NCBI GenBank assembly: GCA_016297805.1
Contig: JAEDFX010000092.1
Location: forward strand, 1-8,994
From: Treponema sp.
GTDB taxonomy: Bacteria > Spirochaetota > Spirochaetia > Treponematales > Treponemataceae
Length of the DNA stretch: 8,994 nucleotides
Reading direction: 5' to 3'
Shown: in pieces, positions 6,501-8,994 of the stretch
Numbering within the stretch: position 1 is the stretch's first letter
How the letters are laid out: each line of letters starts with the position of its first letter
Position numbers and translations under genes: made by a program
Notes under the pieces: model-generated
Databases searched by the model: none
Told to the model about the DNA's origin: nothing
The model's input: only the letters and a program-made list of their open reading frames with translations

Positions 6501-7400
6501 ATGTCTAGACAAGATGATGTAGCTGAGAAAGCAATTAGAAAATCAACTCTTAAATCAATTAAAGAGAAAAAACATTACCGTTTGGTTCAACTTAAAGAAG
6601 ATTACGAAAAACAAGTTCGTGAGATTAATATTCAGTATGCAGATGATCCAGAACGTTTAAAAGCAAAGTATGCTGCAGATGATTATGCAAAAACTGAAAA
6701 AGCTAAACGTAAGGCTGAAAAGAAAATTGCTTCTGAAAAAAAACGAAATGAATTATTTAATAAGTCACGTCGTTTAACAATGGGTGAAGAAATTGCTTCT
6801 TCAGTTGTTCAGGGAATTGGTGTTTGTTTATTTATTGCTGCTACTGCTATATTAGATACAATTGCTATTGAAAAAGCAAATACATACATTACAACTACAA
6901 CAGTTTTCTATTCACTTTTTGGTGCTGCAATGATTTTGATGTATATATTTTCATTATTGCAGCATGCTCTTACAAATGTAACTGCAAAGCTGGTATTTAA
7001 TCGTCTTTCTCATGTTTGGACATTCCTTGTAATTGGATTCTGTTATAGTGCATATACAATTACAAAATTACATAATACAGCTGGTTGGATTTTGTTTGGA
7101 ATTGTTTGGGGACTTGTTTTGATTGGAATTTTATTCTATTCAATTGCTGGTCGAAGATATGAAAAACTTAATACTGTTCTTTATGTAATTGCAGGATTTT
7201 CGTGTCTTGTTCTTGTAAAAAATCTTTATGAAGTACTTAGTGTAAAAAGTTTTGCTATGTTGATGTGTGGTGCAGGATTTTTTGTTCCAGCCATTATTTT
7301 TTACAATTTGCGTAAAATAAAATACATGCATTTTATTGGTAATATTTTATTATTGATAGGAAGTACATACATTTTCTTCTCTCTTTTCTATATCAACTAG
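6501..7400 (+). CDS. Hemolysin III (PAQR)-related seven-helix membrane protein with charged N-terminal extension
   Basis: A 299-residue protein in two parts. Residues 1-92 are soluble, rich in Lys, Glu and Ala, and probably a coiled coil. Residues 93-299 hold seven membrane helices (about 98-118, 133-155, 170-190, 194-214, 222-242, 250-270, 277-297) with the order and landmarks of hemolysin III/YqfA proteins: LTMGEEIASSVVQGIG at the start, SLLQH (151-155) matching the Ser-x3-His motif, FNRLSHVW (167-173), GWILFGIVWGLVLIGILF, and MHFIGNILLLIGS near the end. Of the expected metal ligands, H155 and H277 remain, but the Asp of the usual RLDH is Ser170 and the second His of HxxxH is Asn281. Canonical members are about 210 residues, so the extension is extra. 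PAQR-type hydrolase activity is doubtful. GAGGT lies 5 bases upstream of the ATG. Probably co-transcribed with rlmB. Family call is by eye. Confidence 0.75.
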   Translation: MSRQDDVAEKAIRKSTLKSIKEKKHYRLVQLKEDYEKQVREINIQYADDPERLKAKYAADDYAKTEKAKRKAEKKIASEKKRNELFNKSRRLTMGEEIASSVVQGIGVCLFIAATAILDTIAIEKANTYITTTTVFYSLFGAAMILMYIFSLLQHALTNVTAKLVFNRLSHVWTFLVIGFCYSAYTITKLHNTAGWILFGIVWGLVLIGILFYSIAGRRYEKLNTVLYVIAGFSCLVLVKNLYEVLSVKSFAMLMCGAGFFVPAIIFYNLRKIKYMHFIGNILLLIGSTYIFFSLFYIN

Positions 7401-7418
7401 GTAAATTTTGCCAACCAC

Positions 7419-7454
7419 AAACACCGATGGGGATGCCTGTCGGTGTTTTTTTTT
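7419..7454 (+). terminator. Rho-independent terminator after the hemolysin III-like gene
   Basis: AAACACCGA (7419-7427) pairs perfectly with TCGGTGTTT (7440-7448) around a 12-base loop, and nine T residues (7446-7454) follow. It lies 18 bases after the stop codon and closes the plus-strand gene group. Confidence 0.92.
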
Positions 7455-7523
7455 GCCTTTAGTACATTAGCTTGTCACATAAAAGCTTCCTAGAATCTGC
7501 TCAAGCCGACTAAGTTGGTGATT

Positions 7524-7919
7524 AAACATATAGAAGTGAAAATTTTGAAGGGTTTGTATGTAAAAAATTGATATTTTGTATCTGAAGAAATTTTTATTAC
7601 ATACAAATTTTGTAAAAAAAGAAGAAATGTATGTAAGTTAATTGGCGTTTTTGAAAAAAATTTGAAAAAGGTAAATGAAAATTAATAAAGTTACATACAA
7701 AATTATTAATTTTTAATTAAGTGTATGTAAAATTAAGATTTGGATATTTTTTTCAATGAAGATTACATACATTTTGAGTAAAACTGAACGAAATGTATGT
7801 AAAAGTATTCTATAATTTATCAATAATGGAGTTGATTTTAATTTTTAAGTAAGAATCTGTAAGATAATCTTGATGAAATTAATAATAATGTTATTTTGGG
7901 AAAAATTTTTTGTACGTAA
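7524..7919. repeat. Helically phased array of inverted 9-mers (TTACATACA / TGTATGTAA)
   Basis: Seven exact copies alternate in orientation: TGTATGTAA at 7555, 7628, 7722 and 7794, and TTACATACA at 7597, 7691 and 7763. Three pairs have the form TTACATACA-N22-TGTATGTAA (7597-7636, 7691-7730, 7763-7802), with exactly 22 bp inside each although the inner sequences differ. A decayed left partner (6 of 9 matches) lies at 7524-7532, exactly 31 bp before the first copy, and a one-mismatch half-site TGTACGTAA lies at 7911-7919. Steps between successive exact copies are 42, 31, 63, 31, 41 and 31 bp, near 4, 3, 6, 3, 4 and 3 helical turns. The arms do not extend beyond 9 bp, which favours protein-binding half-sites over RNA hairpins. 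No ORF crosses the region. The binding protein and role are unknown. Confidence 0.8.
7788..7816 (+). promoter_or_regulatory. Candidate promoter overlapping the last array copy
   Basis: A consensus TATAAT at 7811-7816 follows the array copy at 7794-7802. At 17-bp spacing the -35 position (ACGAAA, 7788-7793) is poor, so the copy would fill most of the spacer, as an activator or repressor site might. A start near 7823 would yield either a transcript ending at the T-run at 8062-8067 or a long aspS leader. An eight-codon ATG ORF (7826-7852) lies right behind it. AT-richness makes a chance TATAAT likely. Confidence 0.3.
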
Positions 7920-7942
7920 AAAATTAAATTAATATTGATATA

Positions 7943-8067
7943 GGGGCTGTCCCAAAAGTAATGAGTGTAGCGCTCATTGAGCTCGTCGAAATGACTGCTA
8001 CACTAAATGTGGTGGTTTCGATAAACTCAACCACCGTAATGCAAACTTATTGGACAGCCTCTTTTTT
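7943..8067. repeat. Composite inverted-repeat element with two REP-like hairpins; terminator-like on the plus strand
   Basis: The ends GGGGCTGTCC (7943-7952) and GGACAGCCTC (8052-8061) are inverted repeats (10 pairs, one G-T), and the similarity continues inward as CAAAAGT versus AATAAGT. Inside, AGTGTAGC (7964-7971) pairs with GCTACACT (7997-8004) and encloses TCAT/ATGA arms around the core TTCGACGAGCTCA (minus strand, 7978-7990). Then GGTGGT (8011-8016) pairs with ACCACC (8030-8035) around TTCGATAAACTCA (8017-8029). Six T residues follow the outer right arm (8062-8067), so the whole could act as a large terminator. There is no coding capacity. It resembles a MITE or a REP cluster; copies elsewhere in the genome would confirm this. 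Confidence 0.7.
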
Positions 8068-8149
8068 ATAGATTTTGTATAATATTGTAAAAATTCTTCT
8101 ATATCATTAAAATGATTTTTGAAATTACAGCAGTTAATGGCTACTTGTA

Positions 8150-8289
8150 CCGCAATGTGCGGGGGTTTTTAAGGGGGAAGCAAAACGCAGTTTTGATACC
8201 CCCTTAGGAGAAGGGGTGGCGGAAGACTGCGAAGCAGGCTGGAGACAGGGGAAGGCCACGATGCGAAGCATCGTTCCCCTCCTAGAGGA
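8150..8289 (+). promoter_or_regulatory. GC-rich, heavily folded leader of aspS
   Basis: Four inverted repeats are stacked in front of aspS in otherwise AT-rich DNA. CCGCA/TGCGG (8150-8154 with 8158-8162) is followed by GGG and five T, terminator-like. TAAGGGGG/CCCCCTTA (8170-8177 with 8199-8206) encloses CAAAAC/GTTTTG (8181-8186 with 8190-8195). CTGC/GCAG (8227-8230 with 8234-8237) has a GAA loop. AGGGGAA/TTCCCCT (8247-8253 with 8274-8280) encloses CGATGC/GCATCG with a GAA loop (8259-8273). GCGAAGC occurs twice, at 8229 and 8263. The aspS ribosome-binding site GAGGA (8285-8289) follows at once. It could be a regulatory leader or an inserted dispersed repeat. No T-box features (specifier loop, conserved antiterminator) are seen. 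A possible -10 TATAAT lies at 8078-8083 without a good -35. Confidence 0.6.
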
Positions 8290-8294
8290 ATTTT

Positions 8295-8994
8295 ATGGAA
8301 AATACTAAAAGAACAGTAACTTGCGGTGAGCTTACTAAAGCTGATGTTGGCAAGAAAGTTGTATTGAATGGTTGGGTTAGCCGTACTCGCGATTTGGGCG
8401 GTTTGGTTTTTATTCGTCTTCGTGACCGTTATGGTATTACTCAGGTTATGGTTGGTGATAAGGCTTCTGATGAAGTGAAAAAAATTGCCAGCGGTTTGAA
8501 ATCTGAATATTGTATTGCAGTTGAAGGTGTTGTAGCTGCCCGTGCTGAAAAAGATATTAACAAAGATATGGCTACTGGTGAAATTGAAGTTGAAGCTTCT
8601 GATATTGAAATCTTTACAACTTCTCAGGATTTGCCTTTCTCTATTGAAGAAGTTCGCCAGAAGGACGGAACTCTTGTAATTCCTAACGAAGATTTGCGTT
8701 TGAAATACCGTTATTTGGATTTGCGCCGTGAACCAATGCAGCAGAATATTATTTTGCGTTCTCAGGTAACTTTTGCTACTCGGGAATATTTGACTTCTAA
8801 AGGATTTTTGGAAATTGAAACTCCAACTTTCATTAAATCTACTCCAGAAGGTGCCCGGGATTACTTGGTTCCAAGCCGTGTTCATCCAGGAAAATTCTAT
8901 TCTTTGCCACAGAGCCCACAGCTTTACAAGCAGCTTTTGATGGTTTCTGGATTTGATAAGTACTTCCAGATTGCCCGCTGTTATCGTGATGAAG
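8295..8994 (+). CDS. aspS: Aspartyl-tRNA synthetase, N-terminal part; runs off the right edge
   Basis: The first 233 codons of a bacterial-type class II AspRS, which is about 590 residues when complete. Residues 8-108 are the OB-fold anticodon-binding domain (CGEL, VVLNGWVSRTRDLGGLVFIRLRDRYG). The linker with LRLKYRYLDLRR (134-145) leads to the catalytic core: GFLEIETPTFIKSTPEGARDYLVPSR (170-195) contains class II motif 1, then FYSLPQSPQLYKQLLMVSGFD, and motif 2 begins with CYRDE at the window edge (229-233). The enzyme charges tRNA-Asp with aspartate in the cytoplasm; whether it also charges tRNA-Asn cannot be read from this part. The ATG at 8295 has GAGGA (8285-8289) 5 bases upstream and agrees with the usual family N-terminus. 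It is preceded by an unusual structured leader. The reading frame is open throughout. Confidence 0.96.
   Translation, partial: MENTKRTVTCGELTKADVGKKVVLNGWVSRTRDLGGLVFIRLRDRYGITQVMVGDKASDEVKKIASGLKSEYCIAVEGVVAARAEKDINKDMATGEIEVEASDIEIFTTSQDLPFSIEEVRQKDGTLVIPNEDLRLKYRYLDLRREPMQQNIILRSQVTFATREYLTSKGFLEIETPTFIKSTPEGARDYLVPSRVHPGKFYSLPQSPQLYKQLLMVSGFDKYFQIARCYRDE

Noticed and set aside
7363..7371. GTACATACA inside the hemolysin III-like gene as another array copy
   Set aside because: It has one mismatch, is coding sequence for Ser-Thr-Tyr-Ile, has no partner 31 bp away and is out of helical phase with the array.
7506..7518. Near-palindrome CCGACT-A-AGTTGG as an operator
   Set aside because: One G-T mismatch and a single central base, present once, with no promoter beside it; likely chance.
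7524..7919. CRISPR array
   Set aside because: The repeat is only 9 bp, alternates in orientation and has variable spacing with AT-rich inner sequence; no cas gene is present.
8150..8290. T-box riboswitch or tRNA in front of aspS
   Set aside because: No specifier loop, no conserved T-box sequence and no cloverleaf could be drawn; the hairpins are short, tandem and palindromic.
8169..8885. Long open frame on the minus strand across the aspS start
   Set aside because: It runs antisense through aspS, whose plus-strand frame matches AspRS motif by motif. The open frame is a by-product of aspS codon use, and its N-terminal direction has no ribosome-binding site.

Overview
The window is AT-rich DNA that looks like the chromosome of a host-associated spirochaete, most likely a Treponema from gut or rumen. 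This rests on base composition, the mix of proteins (UPF0210, YchJ, RlmB, a YaaH-like GH18 protein, a ModF-like double ABC protein, a hemolysin III relative, AspRS) and the style of the intergenic repeats. No rRNA or other definitive marker is present, so the taxon is an inference.

Left half (1-5104), all on the minus strand. Reading in the direction of transcription: a membrane-anchored metallophosphoesterase (3881-5104), a ModF/PhrA-like twin ABC ATPase starting 1 bp after the phosphoesterase stop (2275-3879), a secreted GH18 protein 23 bp further on (1190-2251), a small exported protein with an Arg/Pro-rich tail (561-1118), and the 5' part of a UPF0210 gene (1-425). A strong hairpin with a U-tract encloses the GH18 start codon. 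It may end the phosphoesterase-ABC transcript or gate GH18 expression. A second clear terminator follows the 561-1118 gene, and a REP-like palindrome lies between that terminator and the UPF0210 ribosome-binding site.

Right half (5118-8994), all on the plus strand. A divergent ychJ, whose promoter may give a leaderless mRNA, is followed by a terminator-like hairpin whose T-tract touches the ribosome-binding site of rlmB. A seven-helix hemolysin III relative follows, with a charged N-terminal extension and two substituted metal-ligand positions. A strong terminator closes this group.

The 894 bp between that terminator and aspS hold no credible gene but a lot of structure. There is an array of the 9-mer TTACATACA and its complement TGTATGTAA, in three inverted pairs with exactly 22 bp inside each, and all steps are close to whole helical turns. 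Next comes a consensus -10 box just after the last array copy. A 125-bp composite element follows, with terminal inverted repeats and two REP-like hairpins. Last is a GC-rich, heavily folded leader carrying two GCGAAGC mini-hairpins directly in front of aspS, which runs off the right edge.

The best candidate for something undescribed is the phased array at 7524-7802. Next are the hairpin over the GH18 start codon, the altered hemolysin III protein, and the structured DNA/RNA in front of aspS.
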